Position numbers and translations under genes: made by a program. Of a stretch of DNA of 64,000 bases, positions 46,800 to 58,864 are shown piece by piece. A model generated the notes under the pieces. The model was not told the DNA's origin. It was given only the letters and a program-made list of their open reading frames with translations, and ran no database searches. Numbering within the stretch: position 1 is the first letter of the stretch; each line of letters opens with the position of its first letter. Source of the stretch: Chelydra serpentina (lineage: Eukaryota > Chordata > Testudines > Chelydridae); assembly GCA_037349315.1 (NCBI GenBank), contig JBAIAC010000007.1, forward strand, positions 22,648,001 through 22,712,000, given 5' to 3'.

Positions 46800-48760
46800 A
46801 GCTGTAGCTGCTGGAGAGTGGCCCTTGCCATGTGGCTAGGTTATAATCTTTTGTAACCTGACTCATGTTATAGGAAAGTGACCAGGAAATAAAGAGCAGT
46901 CTTGTACTTGTACGCCTACGTGTCACGCCTATATTACACTAGGCAACCAGGTGAGATGGAGCCTGAACACCAGTCTGGAGCCTGACCCTGTGTTCCCTGC
47001 CCCCATAGAACCTAGTGATGCAAGGCTGTACCCACTGCCTCTTCAGCCAAATCCCCCTGCCTCCCCCAAGGAAGCTGTGTGTAATCACATAAGTGATGTT
47101 TCCTGACCCCTCTACATGATCACAGAAAAGTACAATGGTTGGTGTCCCTTTAAGCACTGGTAATTTAACCACACAGAATAAGACAGACAGTTGCTAATAT
47201 CCAGCCCACAGCTTCTCTCCCAAGTGAACTGCATGAAATTTCTGGTAAAGTTTCTGCACCAGGTGATTAAATTGTTCCAGTGCAGGCCTTACAGCCTCCA
47301 GGAGTTCCCGTGAAAGGGACATGAACGAACAAGAGGCAGGAAGGGAAATGAATGTTTCCAAAAGTCAAAAGGGGAGGTTGTTTTCTTTCATTTATCCTGC
47401 TTTATGGAAATCATTACAGAAATGAACCAGCAAATCTTGCTTCAAACAATTTAATGTTCTGCAAGTATTTTGGCTTTGAGCAAAAAGTGACTGTTTTGGA
47501 CTTTAATTGCTTCAGAATTGCTACTCAGTGGTAGTTTGCAAGTGTTTAGCTCAACAAACAAAGCCCAAATCTGTCCTTGCCTCTAAAGCCTTAATAAAAT
47601 GTCAAGGCCCAAGTTCATTTGCTAAAGAGAGGAGGTAGAAACTGGATTTGAGCTGGAAAAGTTTGCTGGCTGAGCATGTATGTACTTAATAATGCTGTAG
47701 GCTTGGAAAATGTATTACAAAAAAAGACAAGATTTACTAAGCTTGTCAGCTACATTAATTTTAAAGCATTTGAGTAAAGCTTGTTTTTGTTTTGCCCAAA
47801 AAACATTTACTCCCATATAGCCTGAAAAACATATCCTGAAAAACATATCCTGGATCATAGTAACATCTTTGGTCCAGATTCTGCTATCCTTATTCAATTT
47901 CCGTAGTATCTTACTCCAGTAGTACTGCCAAGCCTTCCTCCCCACCAAGAAAAACCATGAGTCAGACCCCACAACTCTTTTTTAAAATATTGTGTTTTGG
48001 CAGGTCTGTGTTGATATTTAATCTCCCCTGGCCCATCCCAGTGTGTGTTGCCATCTCTCCCAAATTTAGAGTAAGGTGATTTTGGCATTCAGTGGAAGAC
48101 TCCCAAAAATCAAGTTACACAGACAAGGCTTCCAGCTTCACCCCTCCAGCCCACAAGTTTCTAATTATGTGTTTCCCCCACATCTAACCATTCCCCAGCC
48201 CAGCTATAAGTTATGCACACACCCAACTCCCACAGTAGCTATGGCCCTCACCTGCATCTGCTCTGCCTGTACATCCGGGGTCCTTCAGCCCTGACTTCCC
48301 AAGGCTGTGAGGCTGGGGAGCAACTGCAGCAGGGTCCCCTAAGCCCCTTTGCAGGCCCAAGTAGGGCCTGATCCAGCAGCTCATCACCTCCTCCTTTCCC
48401 AGGCCTGGTTGTTCCAGGGATGGAGAGGAGCCACCCTGAGCTGCTGGACTCTTTCTGCTCCATCTTCCTCCCCCTCCCCACTTGTGAACAGGGTATCGGC
48501 TGCTCCATCTTTCCCCACTCCTACCCAAACACACCTCTAGACTCTTGAAGGGAGCGGGGAGACTTCTGCCTGCCTCCTGCAGCCGTTCTGATTGGCTGCT
48601 CCTCCCCAGGAGACAGGGAAGTGGGGAAGGAAGTCAATCAGCCAGGGTTTCCCCCTGGGCAGGGCCAGAGCATCATGGGAATCCCATGCCCACAGTGCAA
48701 TATGGGGAATTTACTCTGGCTGGAGAGCCCAAGCCACAGAGGGGAAGAAGTGCATGAGGC
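46800..48760. other. No gene recognised
   Basis: Contains an ordinary mixture of AT-rich and, after 48240, GC-richer sequence. A CCAAT-box-like attggctgctcc lies near 48590. No exon or known repeat identified. Confidence 0.4.
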
Positions 48761-48766
48761 ACTGCA

Positions 48767-48785
48767 ACTACAACTCCCATGAGGC
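48767..48785 (+). promoter_or_regulatory. ZNF143/SBS-like motif
   Basis: ACTACAACTCCCATGAGGC resembles the ZNF143 (Staf) binding-site consensus ACTACAAnTCCCAnnATGC. The surroundings are GC-richer than average and include attggctgctcc upstream. There is no adjacent gene in the window, so function is not implied. Confidence 0.4.
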
Positions 48786-49207
48786 ATTGTGGTAACTTTT
48801 GAATCATCATTTTTGGTTTTCAGCTGAAATCTTTTAGGTTTTGGGACAAAACCCAAAATCTTTGGCATATTTGGATTTGACAAAAACATTTTCCATAGAA
48901 AGCAGCAGACATTTCATAAAGGGATTGTTTAAATATTGAAAGTCTATACTGAAAAATGTTGACCAGCTCTAGCTGGTGCATCTTACTTCCCCTACAGCAG
49001 GAAGGGAAGCAGTGACTGAGTTACAACTCCCAAAGCCACAACTTGGACCACGCCCTACTCCCAGAGAAGAGCAACCCCATGCTGCCCCTTATGCAAGTCA
49101 GGTTGCCTGTGAAGATCCAGCCTTCCATGACCAGCCCTACTGATGTCAAAAGTTACAACTCAATGCGAGTATCAATCTGGAACTTTAATATACACAAGGC
49201 CAGATTT

Positions 49208-49279
49208 TGATCTCAGTTACACAAGTATAGATCCAGAGCATGGAGCTACTCTGGATTCACATTGGTGAAACTGGGATCA
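49208..49279. repeat. Foldback dispersed repeat
   Basis: The left half starts tgatctcagttacac and the right half ends gtgaaactgggatca; gatccagagcatggagctac and ctctggattc form the inner arms. It immediately precedes a CR1 tail. Confidence 0.6.
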
Positions 49280-49298
49280 GCGGAGTTACATTGGTGCA

Positions 49299-49790
49299 TC
49301 ATAGAATCATAGAAGATTAGGGTTGGAAGAGACCTCAGGAAGTCATCTAGTCCAACCCCCTGCTCAAAGCAGGACCAACCCCAACTAAATCATCCCATCC
49401 AGGGCTTTGTCAAGCCAGGCCTTAAAAACCTTTAAGGATGGAGATTCCACCACCTCCCTAGGTAACCCATTCCAGTGCTTCATCACCCTCCTATTGAAAT
49501 AGTGTTTCCTAATATCCAACCGTGACCTCCCCCACTGCAACTTGAGATCATTGCTCCTTGTTCGGTCATCTGCCACCACTGAGAACAGCCTAGCTCCATC
49601 CTCTTTGGAACGCCCCCTTCAGGTAGTTGCAGGCTGCTATCAAATTCCCCCTCACTCTTCTCTTCTGCAGACTAAATAAGCCCAGTTCCCTCAACCTCTC
49701 CTCATAAGTCACGTACCCCAGACCCCTAATCATTTTAGATGCCCTCCGCTGGACTCTCTCCAATTTGTTCACACCCTTTCTGTAGTAGGG
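49299..49790 (-). mobile_element. CR1 LINE, 5'-truncated 3' end
   Basis: On the minus strand it contains the last ~160 codons of ORF2 in two phases (49385-49579 and 49590-49859) and a 3' end at catcatagaatcatagaa. It belongs to the same subfamily as 37276 but is more diverged. A frameshift near 49585 splits the coding remnant. It ends abruptly at 49790. Confidence 0.92.
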
Positions 49791-49794
49791 ACTC

Positions 49795-50710
49795 AAAACT
49801 GTAAATTCAAAGTAACTGAGATCAGAATCAGACTCAAGAACATGGACACATGAACCCACAGCTTAAACTATCGATAAATGGCAGAATACACACTCCTTCT
49901 GCTATACCTCAACTGTAAACACTTAAGTGCAACTAGCACAAAGTGTTTTCACGTACCCAGTGAGTTGCTTATCTGGCACCACATCCCAATGCTTAGAAAC
50001 TAAACAGAGTCTCGTCAACAGCAGTTTGCTCTCCCTCGCTGATCTTCAGTTATCTCTGAACAGTAGCAGAAATATGGATTTTTTTATTTCAATGCAAACG
50101 ACTATGGAAACTGAGGCAGAATGTGCATCCATCTTCACTGATGTGTGTGAGGGGATATGGAAGTTCTTGTAATTTTCCTACAGATCCTGTATTGCACATG
50201 GGCTCATTTCATGTACCACTTGCAACAGTTAGACAGTATTCACAACTTTTTCAAGGGTTAAGTAAACTGTTATGTATGCATATATATCAATTTAGTAAAT
50301 AGCTTCCTTTAGTGATTTTGTATCTCTGCTATCAGAGATTTAACTCTCTATTTTATATATTTATATTTATCTCAAAGTCCTGAGAGACTAGACTCTGTCA
50401 TGTGCCACAGCAGAGAGTTTTAAACAAAAGAAGAGGAGGGAAAGAAACATTATACCCAACACGAGGGCTTTCAGCAAGCCCATTACCAGTTCACTCGCCA
50501 AAACATTTCAGTTTAAGTGAATTAGTTAAGGTTAAGTTTTCCTGCTTGACTACTAGAGTGCTTTAAACATCTACTGAACTAACCAAGGGCCAGTGATTCT
50601 ATTGGAATAATACTCTACTGTATATTCCTGCAGGACATTCCTTTTTGGAGCTGTCAGTGTGCTTTACAAAAATGATCAATTAGCCTCACAAAACCACTGT
50701 GAGTGAGATA
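49795..50710. other. No gene recognised
   Basis: AT-rich, with an A/T patch near 50345-50375. No family recognised. Confidence 0.4.
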
Positions 50711-50711
50711 A

Positions 50712-51455
50712 GTAGAAAAGAGCCGACTCACCATTGGCGTGCCCCCTCATGGCTGGGCATGACATAGCACCTCTTGCCTCATCTAGCACTTCCTGATGAT
50801 AGTCACTCTGCGGTGGTCTCTTCAGGATTCAGCCTTCTGGCCAGGTCACTATAGAGTTTCTCCCCTTCTGGAATAAACATGGCAGCTAATAAACTAAATT
50901 CAAGAACCCATAACTTCACCCCATCCCAGGCTCACTCCTCCAATCTTTCCACCCCTTCCTGTATCAGCAGAGTCATCCTCCTTCTCATGTGCAGAGTGGC
51001 ACCTCATAAGGCTTTGTCCAGTGGTCCCTAGTTCCAAACTCAATTGTCCTTTTCCTCCTTGTAGCAGGGTGTTTCTGCTTCACTTTTTCCAGTGGCCAGT
51101 AGGGGAATCCAGACCCTTTCTCTCCTCTAGTTTCCAGTACAGGGACCTTGTGACAAACAACTGTCTGCTCCCTCAAACTCCTTGCTACATTAGCCTTCCT
51201 TCAGGCCCTCTCCTGGGCTACTGCACTTCTGCCTCTAGGCCCTTCCTTCACACTTTGGAAACCAGAGAGAGACTGCCAAGCTCTTTCCCTGCAACCACCT
51301 TCTCATCTGGGCTTCCTCCTTCATGCTCATTACCCCCAACTGGGCTGCATCTTCAATTGGGCCTGACCCATCCTCCAGGTGCAACCAGGTACCTTAGCCA
51401 GCTTTAGTTAACCCATTTAGTACCAGTGGGCAATCCTCCTCTTCCCCCCCCTACA
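50712..51455. repeat. LTR-like dispersed repeat
   Basis: It begins near gccgactcaccattggcgtg and continues with C/T-rich sequence containing ggtctcttcaggattcagcc and gtttctccccttctgg. The beginning resembles the gactcaccaccgtggcac start of the repeat at 42236. I recall this as a common turtle repeat but cannot confirm its class. The 128-codon frame at 51021-51407 is compositional. Confidence 0.4.
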
Positions 51456-51464
51456 AAAAGTTTA

Positions 51465-51585
51465 TCATCTTCATTTTATAGATGAAGAGATTGAAACAGA
51501 TGATTTGCCTCAGGTCACAAAGAGTCTAGAGCAGAGGCAGGAACAAGCCCTATTTCTTCTCTAATTCAGCCATGTGAGTGAGCTA
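51465..51585 (-). repeat. MIR-like SINE fragment
   Basis: It contains cttcattttatagatgaaga, then a gaaacagatgatttgcctcag block and ggtcacaaag, the reversed core of the CORE-SINE. It is diverged and truncated. Confidence 0.55.
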
Positions 51586-51589
51586 CAAA

Positions 51590-54400
51590 CCAGGCTTACC
51601 CAGGCTGCCAATAATTATTCAAATCCATGTAACTATGGTACCTTTCTCAATGAATACTTACCCAAATGGAAAAAGATTGAAAAATAGGCCCTGTATGTGA
51701 TAACTTTAAATGAACAAAGGGCACATCTAAGTCCTGGAATTCAGAGTGACTCAAACATAAAATGGTACTTTCAGTGCCTAAGGGTCAATTTAAGCATCTA
51801 TAGGCAGGATTTGGAAATCCTATCAAGAATACATATTTTAAAAAAATGGGGCTGTCCATGATAAAGGAGATCAAAGAATTTGGGAACAAATGAATGTAAT
51901 TTGACATCAATGTCATTTCTTTTGTTCCCAATTTTTTGTTCCTAAGCATTAATTTACATGGGATTTTAACTCAACAAATCCAATACAGGCCAATCATTAA
52001 AAAAAAAACCCTATCCTGAAACCCTCCCCTCTTTCCCACCAGCCTATCCACAATCATGTTTTAACTTCTAGGGATAAATCATTCTATTCTCACTGTTGGC
52101 ATTCCCCATCATAATCTCTTCCATCAACATGAGTGCTTTGCAAAGAGTAATTCTTTCCTGCCACAGGATATTCTGCAGCTGTCTTAGCCAATGAATCTAA
52201 TCAACATGCCGCAGTGAGCTAAATTACTACAAATGTGAGACTGATTGAAATTAGTGAGTCCTAACACTTGATCCTGGTATGAGAAAATGAGGCTTTGCAT
52301 ATTTAAACACCAAGCAATCTCAACAAGCTACAGAAGAATAATGGTGTGAGATGACTGGGTTGTGCTGTCAGTGTTGGATGAATTAATAAAATACTCAGTA
52401 AATCAATTGGAAGTGATGTGAAGCTGTTTTGGGGTTTTCACCCTTGGTACTATTTCCACATATGACATCTTAAAGTTAGTCATAACAAATACATCCCCCC
52501 TCTTTATTAGAGATGGGTCCCAAATTCCAGGTTCAATAATGGGGAAATTCAGATCAGCCACCTGTCTTCACAGATGTGGTTCAGTTTTTTCTTTATTTCT
52601 GTTACAGTACACTGTGCTGACAAAATGGCCTTGATGAATTCCAGATATCCTATCACAAGTTCCCAACCCAGGAGCAGTGCCTCCTCCAGACGTTACACTT
52701 GGTTAGAACACCCCCTGAAACAACTGTGCCATAGCATATGGTGTGGACTGCAGAGGTCTTGTTCACAGTGATCTGCTGAACCTGTTCAGCTCTATCACAC
52801 CCCACTGCCATTGCCTAAAGGAGCAAGAGAATAGGGAAAGCAATATCTATCTTGGCTGTTTGTGTGACAGACTCAGAGCTGTGAAAAGGGAAAAATATTC
52901 CCATTTTCCAACGGCAAGCAAGAAGCCATACAGTTGGCATCAAGTAAAAAGCTGTATTCATTAGTGCCTTAATACACCAATTTAACAGCATCCAGGTTAT
53001 GTGTGCCTTCTGAAGATGGTGATTATAAAGTGGGTGCAGGAGTTCAATCATTACTGGCCAGATTCTGCAACTCTTGGTCATACTAGGATTTGTCTATACT
53101 AGAAAGTCGTATCACTTTAGCTATACCAGCATAATTAATGCAGTACAACCCAGGTAGAGGAGATGAAGATATAAATGAGTTTTATACTGTCTTTGTAGGG
53201 TCCCAGCCCAGAGCAAGCCCATATGCATACTAATGACTCTGCAGCCAACACATCTCATGACTGGATGCGGGGATGCTGATCTTTCTCTTGGCTGTCTTCT
53301 CCCGATGGCTATTCAGACCCTGTGGAGGTCTGGTTCATTGACTTGGCCTGCCAAGTTCAGTCCCCTTCCAGGGTACCCAAGTCCAGCTGCAACTGGTCAG
53401 GCCCCAGGCTGGCTTCTCCCAGGTGGTCTCTGCAAAGACCCTTCACCTAGCTCCCCCCTAGACCTGCAGTAAAGTCCTACCCCATCAAACAGAATCACAC
53501 TCTTCTTTCCCCAAGAAGCAGGCTTCTCCCCAAGCCCCTCAGCAGAACTCAAAGCCACATACAAAATTAAAGACTACCAAAGCATCTTTTGCCCCTCTCC
53601 AGACTTGAGCTTCTTATCTCTTGTGAGCCCCTTGTCAGTTCCCTATTCCTCTTCCAGAACACTGGGCCTAGCACTGCCTCCCTGGAACCTGACCTCTTGT
53701 TTCAAGACCCACCTGTGATGCTGCCAGGCCAGGTGCCAGCTCATGCCAAGGTCCCCATAGCTCAATTGAACATTGACAAATACATAGTTGGAAGAAGTCT
53801 TGCTTGCCTGTGTGTTAGTATTGTTAAAATGGGTATTAGAATTCTAAAAATCTGTTTAGGCATTTAGAGTTCATTAAATGCTTGTGAACTGCTGTATACA
53901 TTGATCTCGCCCCCAACATCAGTATCCCATGTTGTAAGATAATATTTGAGAGGTTGTACTGTGAGCCTTTGTGACTGTAAATCACCAGACAGGAGAGAGA
54001 CAATTAGTGTGAAGGGCTGATCTTCCCAATAGGAAGTGTCCATTGAGACCAGATGGACTATTGTGGGACACTGCAACCAGAATTTCCCTATGTCAACAAG
54101 AGACTTGTTATTCTGACTCCTCCCCATGAAGAGGAGTCATGCAAGAGACTCCTCCCATCAGCTGCGCTTTGCAGCCAAAAGCATGTAGGAAGAAGAGAAT
54201 AAAACCCCTAACAAGAAGGAACTGATTATCTCTATGCTGCTTGGACTCTGGGGGACAAAGTGTTTCTAAGCATAAGCAAGAGATCCCAGCTGCTTAGCCT
54301 GGGCTAGCCCTAAAGGACACGTAGAGCTTGAGGATTATAGAAGCTTCTGTTTATCTTTTGAAATTTAAGAGTGTAACTTATTTGTGTATCTATCATGTAA
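51590..54400. other. No gene recognised; a Harbinger-like MITE end
   Basis: A MITE-like end (gatttgtctatactagaaag, with gctataccagcataa) occurs at about 53089-53135, resembling Harbinger ends. The moderately GC-rich stretch 53200-53760 may be another LTR-like repeat, but I do not recognise it. No exon seen. Confidence 0.35.
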
Positions 54401-54401
54401 C

Positions 54402-55299
54402 AGGATGGCACTCACCTCACATGAGCACCCCGTTGTTCAGGTGTACAGCTGCACCTCTCACAATTTATGGTGACCTGTAGCAGTTTTGCTAACTCAGCCC
54501 TCTGGCTGAGTCACATAGAGTCCATGTGAAACACAAACAAAGCAAGCCCCTTCCGGAGTAAACAGTCCAACAGAGGCCTGTCACAATACCTGTCTTTAAG
54601 CAGTTTCATAGTCTTCACACAGTCCCAGCCTTGGTATCAAGCCATACCCCAGGGGTTTCTCCCTGGAGGCAATGGTTTCACCCTCTCTGGGTCCTTCTGG
54701 ACTCCGCTCTCCAGCTGGGCCATTAAACAGTTCAGTTCCCCTTCCAGAGACATATCCTAGTTCAATATTCAGTAAACTGCTGACCCTCTTCAGGAACTTC
54801 AGTCCCCTCTCTGCGGTTAGGTTCAACTCACTTCTCAGGAAGTAGATCCACTCCACCTTCAGCCAGTGGTGTGCAGGCCCACCCACTACTCCAGGTCTCA
54901 GCCCAGGGACCCTATGAATAAAAGCCACATGCCACTGTGTTCTTTTGACCACTCACAATACTACTACAGTTGCCTGGGCCACTTCCCCAAAGCCACAGCA
55001 CCTTCACTCACATATGTTTCACCCTTACCATAGAGCTGAAGTCTTCTACTCAGTTCCAGCAGCCAGCCAAAAGCTCCTTCTTGCTCCTCCAGTTCCTGTC
55101 CATGGTATTACAGCTGCCTTGGGACAGCTAGGAGCACCATCTGCACTCCTGTGTGACTCCAGCAAAAAAAAACTAGCTGTCTCTAGCTTTGCAGCTCCTT
55201 TTCTATGGCCCTCTTGGACCCTGATAGGCTGCAAGAAGCAGCCATTCTCCAGTTGACTGCTTCCCATGCAGCCTTTCTTGGCTGCTTGGAGGACTCAAC
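54402..55299. repeat. LTR-like dispersed repeat, split by a hAT element
   Basis: It starts TGTAACAGGATGGCACTCA, similar to the repeats at 1115 and 42236, and shares the cccactactccaggtctcag block near 54888. It is interrupted at 55299 by the hAT element and continues after 55945 for an uncertain distance (perhaps to about 56000). Confidence 0.45.
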
Positions 55300-55937
55300 C
55301 AGGGGCAACTCTAACGTTTTTGCCGCCCCAAGCAAAAAAAACCCAAAACAACCCCAAACAAAAAAAACCACCCCCCAACGCCCACCAAAACAACCTCCCC
55401 ACCCCGCTCCTACCTGGAGCGCCGGTGAGGAGGATGGCGCGCCCGTGGCCCCGCTGCCCCAGGCCGGGCGCCAGCAGGGAGCACGGGGTGCCTGCGGCCC
55501 CGCTGCCCCAGGGAGCGCGGCAGGCCCCGCTGCCCCGGCCGGGGTGCTGGCAGGGAGCGCTGTGGAGAAGGCGCCGAGCCCGGCCGCGGCCCGGCTCTCC
55601 CGGCCGGCCGGAGTGCCGGGGGGAGGGCGCCGAGCCCGGCCGCGGCCCAGCTCTCCCGGGTGGCCTGAGCGCCGTGAGGCACGCGGCAAGCCCGGCCGTG
55701 GCCCCGCTCTCCCTGCCGGCCGGAGCGCCGGGAGGAGGGCGGTGAGCCCAGCCACAGCCCCGCTCTCCCTGCCGGCCAGAGCGCCGGGGGGAGGGCGGCA
55801 TGCCCGGGCGCTGCCCCACTCTCCCAGAGCGCCATGGGGCGCAGTATGTTTTTTAAAAAAAAAAACCTGAGCACCGCCCTCCTCCAGGTGCCGCCCCAAG
55901 CACGTGCTTGGTAGGCTGGTGCCTGGAGCCGGCCCTG
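55300..55937. mobile_element. hAT-type GC-rich non-autonomous element (638 bp)
   Basis: The ends CAGGGGCAACTC and the complement of CAGGGCCGGCTC are inverted repeats. A perfect 8-bp duplication, gactcaac, flanks it at 55292-55299 and 55938-55945. The interior holds imperfect tandem GC-rich units (a ggccgcggcccggctctccc-like unit recurs between about 55580 and 55790), which produce long Ala/Gly/Arg/Pro-rich frames on both strands. I do not regard those frames as genes. Confidence 0.9.
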
Positions 55938-56321
55938 GACTCAACTCCTCTGCTCCTTTCTGAAATGGCGTGTGGTAAGACCCTGGGGCTTCTGAGCCTG
56001 GTATACCCCATCATGTTTACCACTTTAATCTTGTAAATAACTCTCATTTTTTTCTTATTTAATAAATTTTTTATGGTTTATTATAGGATTGTCAACAAGC
56101 GTTGTCTTCAGTGTGCGATCTTAGGCAAAATTGACTTGGGGTAAGTGACTGGTCCTTTAGGACTTGGAGTAACCTGAATATTGCTGTGATTCTTGGTATA
56201 AGGAACTAGCTATCACAAAGGTTCACTCACCTTGGTGGTGAGATAAATCGGAGTACCCCACCACAATGGGAAAGGGAATAAGCATTACCAGTAAAAGGTA
56301 GCTTTATATGCATATAACTGT

Positions 56322-56580
56322 ATCCACAGTTGGGTTTGCACTGATTTAACTATTTTGGTTAAAAAAAATCACACACCTAAATTATAGTTATAACGGTCCA
56401 AAAACTGTGTGTAGACCAGGCCTGAGTAGCCCCTTACTCTCCCAGAAGTCTCAGTGAAGCAATTCACAAAGTAAAGGCTGGGTCTACACACAGGAAGAAT
56501 TTGCACCTGTATGTCAGTTAGGGGTGTGATTTTTCAGTTAAATAGTTATACCATTAAAACCCTTTGCCATCCTTTCTTGA
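56322..56580. repeat. Two Harbinger-like MITE fragments
   Basis: The first ends at about 56440 with gtgtgtagaccaggcctga. The second starts at about 56478 with gctgggtctacacacagg. Both carry the gtctaca-type end, and their bodies share gtgtgattttt/ggttaaaa-type segments in opposite orientation, so they look like two facing pieces of one family. Confidence 0.5.
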
Positions 56581-56589
56581 ATGTTTACA

Positions 56590-58850
56590 AAGTGGCTCAC
56601 ATATAGTGGTCGCTGCTGTAAATGGATAATAATACTTTTATCATCCATAACTGTGGTGTCAATGTTATTTGCTGCATGATGTGGTTTTTAAAAAAAAAAT
56701 CCCTAACAAGAATGTCAACTTAGCAGACATGGCAGCCCTTCCTTTCCCCAGGATATCATAAAGCATAAGCATTCTGAAGGTTACTCCACTGCCAGCTCAA
56801 AAGATTGACCTCGATGTCCTGTCCTTTACAATAATCTTTAAAATCCATCATCTACAAACTAAGTTTAAGTCAGAAACCTAATTAGTAACAGAGAAAATGA
56901 ACAAACAAGCTAGAGGGAAAGAATCTCATGCAGGTGGCCAGAGCTTCCCTGAATAATTCCTTGTGCAATGGTCATGCTTCAGAAATTTAATTCTCCATAA
57001 TTTCATTTAGAATGGAAAAAAAGCCACAAGTAAAGTGATATAGGATTTCGTTTAGATTTTGACAGGCACATTCATCTAAAGTTTGTCTGTAATAGCTGAA
57101 GCTACCGAACACTGCTTCCAAAACATTTAGTGGTGTGAAACAAGAAGCGATACGACATATGGGACCTACTCGGCATTTATGTCCTCTATTTTTGTCTATC
57201 AAGAAGCAGCACAAAAAATAAATCTCCCTGCTGCCAAGTTGATTGTATTAATCTGATTTCTGTGGTACTTCAGGCTTGATTGCTTTCTGATTCTTATTTA
57301 TTATAAGTGCTCTTAAAGTAGCTGAAATTACAGCTACTGTTCAGAAGACAAAGGGGAGACCACTTGAATCTGCAGTGGGTGGCATGTTTCATTGTTTTAA
57401 TTAAAAGTTGTTCTAAAAAGTCAAACACTTCTGCTGTAATTTCATGTCCCTTGCGTGCAAAAAGTGTGCTTTGCCATTCAGACTATTTGGACACTTGTAT
57501 TGGCCCTCGGAGCTTTTTGGAAGTTCTGTCACTTATCCTCACTGAGGCACAGAACCAATTAAAAGATTTGAAATTTCCTTTCAGCCTTGAAAATCCTCTC
57601 CATGTTGGAACTCTGTTTACCTTTGTGAAATACTTTAAAGATCACCCATTTAGATTAGTGCCCCTACAGATGGGAGATTGCACTTACAGAAGCATATGGG
57701 GGAGTCAGATGCTCAACTCCAGCTGTTTTTTTCATGAAAATTGGATATCTAAGTTCCCTTTGTGCCTTAACTAGAGGAAAACAGTCTCCCACTTGTTTGC
57801 CCTTCCCACATGAGATGTCATCAAGCTTACCTTTCCCGCACTCCATTCAATGTGATATCTAGGGGATGATTACTTCATATATGGCCACAAGCTGCTAGCA
57901 ACAAGGTCATGCCTTCAGATCAGAGAATGATCAGCCAATAAGAATTTTTTCTGGCAATGTAAGTCTTGCAACTGGATATCTAGGTATACCTTTTAGTAAG
58001 AGGAGTTTCTGCTGAAATAGTCAGAACTGAAATTATTAGCTCTTATCTGTTTTTGCCAAATTAGTTGCTGTTCAGTTTCAGATCAACTTACCTCTGTACT
58101 CCTATTAACTTTTACTCCAAACCAGGGGTCAAAAATAAATGACAGTACCCTTCCAATCTCAACCCCTCCCCTCAACTTGTGCAGCTTTGAAAATTATGAT
58201 CATGCTTTTTTTTCTTGTATGCTTTTATCGGCAATGAAATAGTTAACTTTGAAACCCAATGGTGACGATTTAAATGGTAGCACAATTTTGAGATGAAATC
58301 TCCATCTTCCTAAAAGGATTGAGAAGGGGGAAACAACTCTACTTTGACACTCAGCTTCCCTCCATTCCCAGCCAATTGCTCCAAAAACAAAGGTCAGGCC
58401 AGTTGTTCTAAAGGAGACTCTTGGTTATCCGTTTGTAATTTTAGGGCCTTTATCCCCTGAGTTTCAGCCAAAAGGAAGCATCATCATACACACATGGCCT
58501 GACATTCTCTCCAGTAAGCAGCGGTGGTTCATGCACGGTCCCCAGTATATTACACAATCCTCTAAGCTATCCAGCTCCTCCACCCATGAGACTTAAATTT
58601 TCACTGGAAAATAAAAATGCTTCAATGGCATTTTTTTTCTTATGACAGCAGTATTGTGAGTACCATTAATACCTTATTGATATTAATATGGGTGGACCAA
58701 GGAGGCTGTGTAGGAATCTAGATCCATATTGGACTGAAAATAGGGTTCGGGTTAGATGTTATCAGTTTAGAAGCATTAAATTAAAACTGCACTAGGTTTC
58801 AAATTTCATGCTAGCAGAATCTTGTGAGTTGCTTTTGAATAGTGGAAATT
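56590..58850. other. Repeat-poor stretch; no gene recognised
   Basis: This 2.2-kb stretch shows none of the repeat families seen elsewhere. Its longest open frame is 136 codons on the plus strand (57364-57774), with a 75-codon frame on the minus strand (56987-57214). Neither shows a motif I recognise, and I see no splice-signal context that argues for an exon. Confidence 0.45.
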
Positions 58851-58864
58851 TCACAAGCTCAGCT

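Noticed and set aside
55183..55944. A 253-codon minus-strand frame and 221-, 174-, 159- and 154-codon frames in the same place
   Set aside because: They coincide with a bounded GC-rich hAT element, are Ala/Gly/Arg/Pro-rich on both strands, and reflect low stop-codon density rather than coding.
57364..57774. A 136-codon plus-strand frame in repeat-poor DNA
   Set aside because: No recognisable domain, no splice context I can defend, and length is within chance for this window. Kept only as part of the low-interest finding on that stretch.
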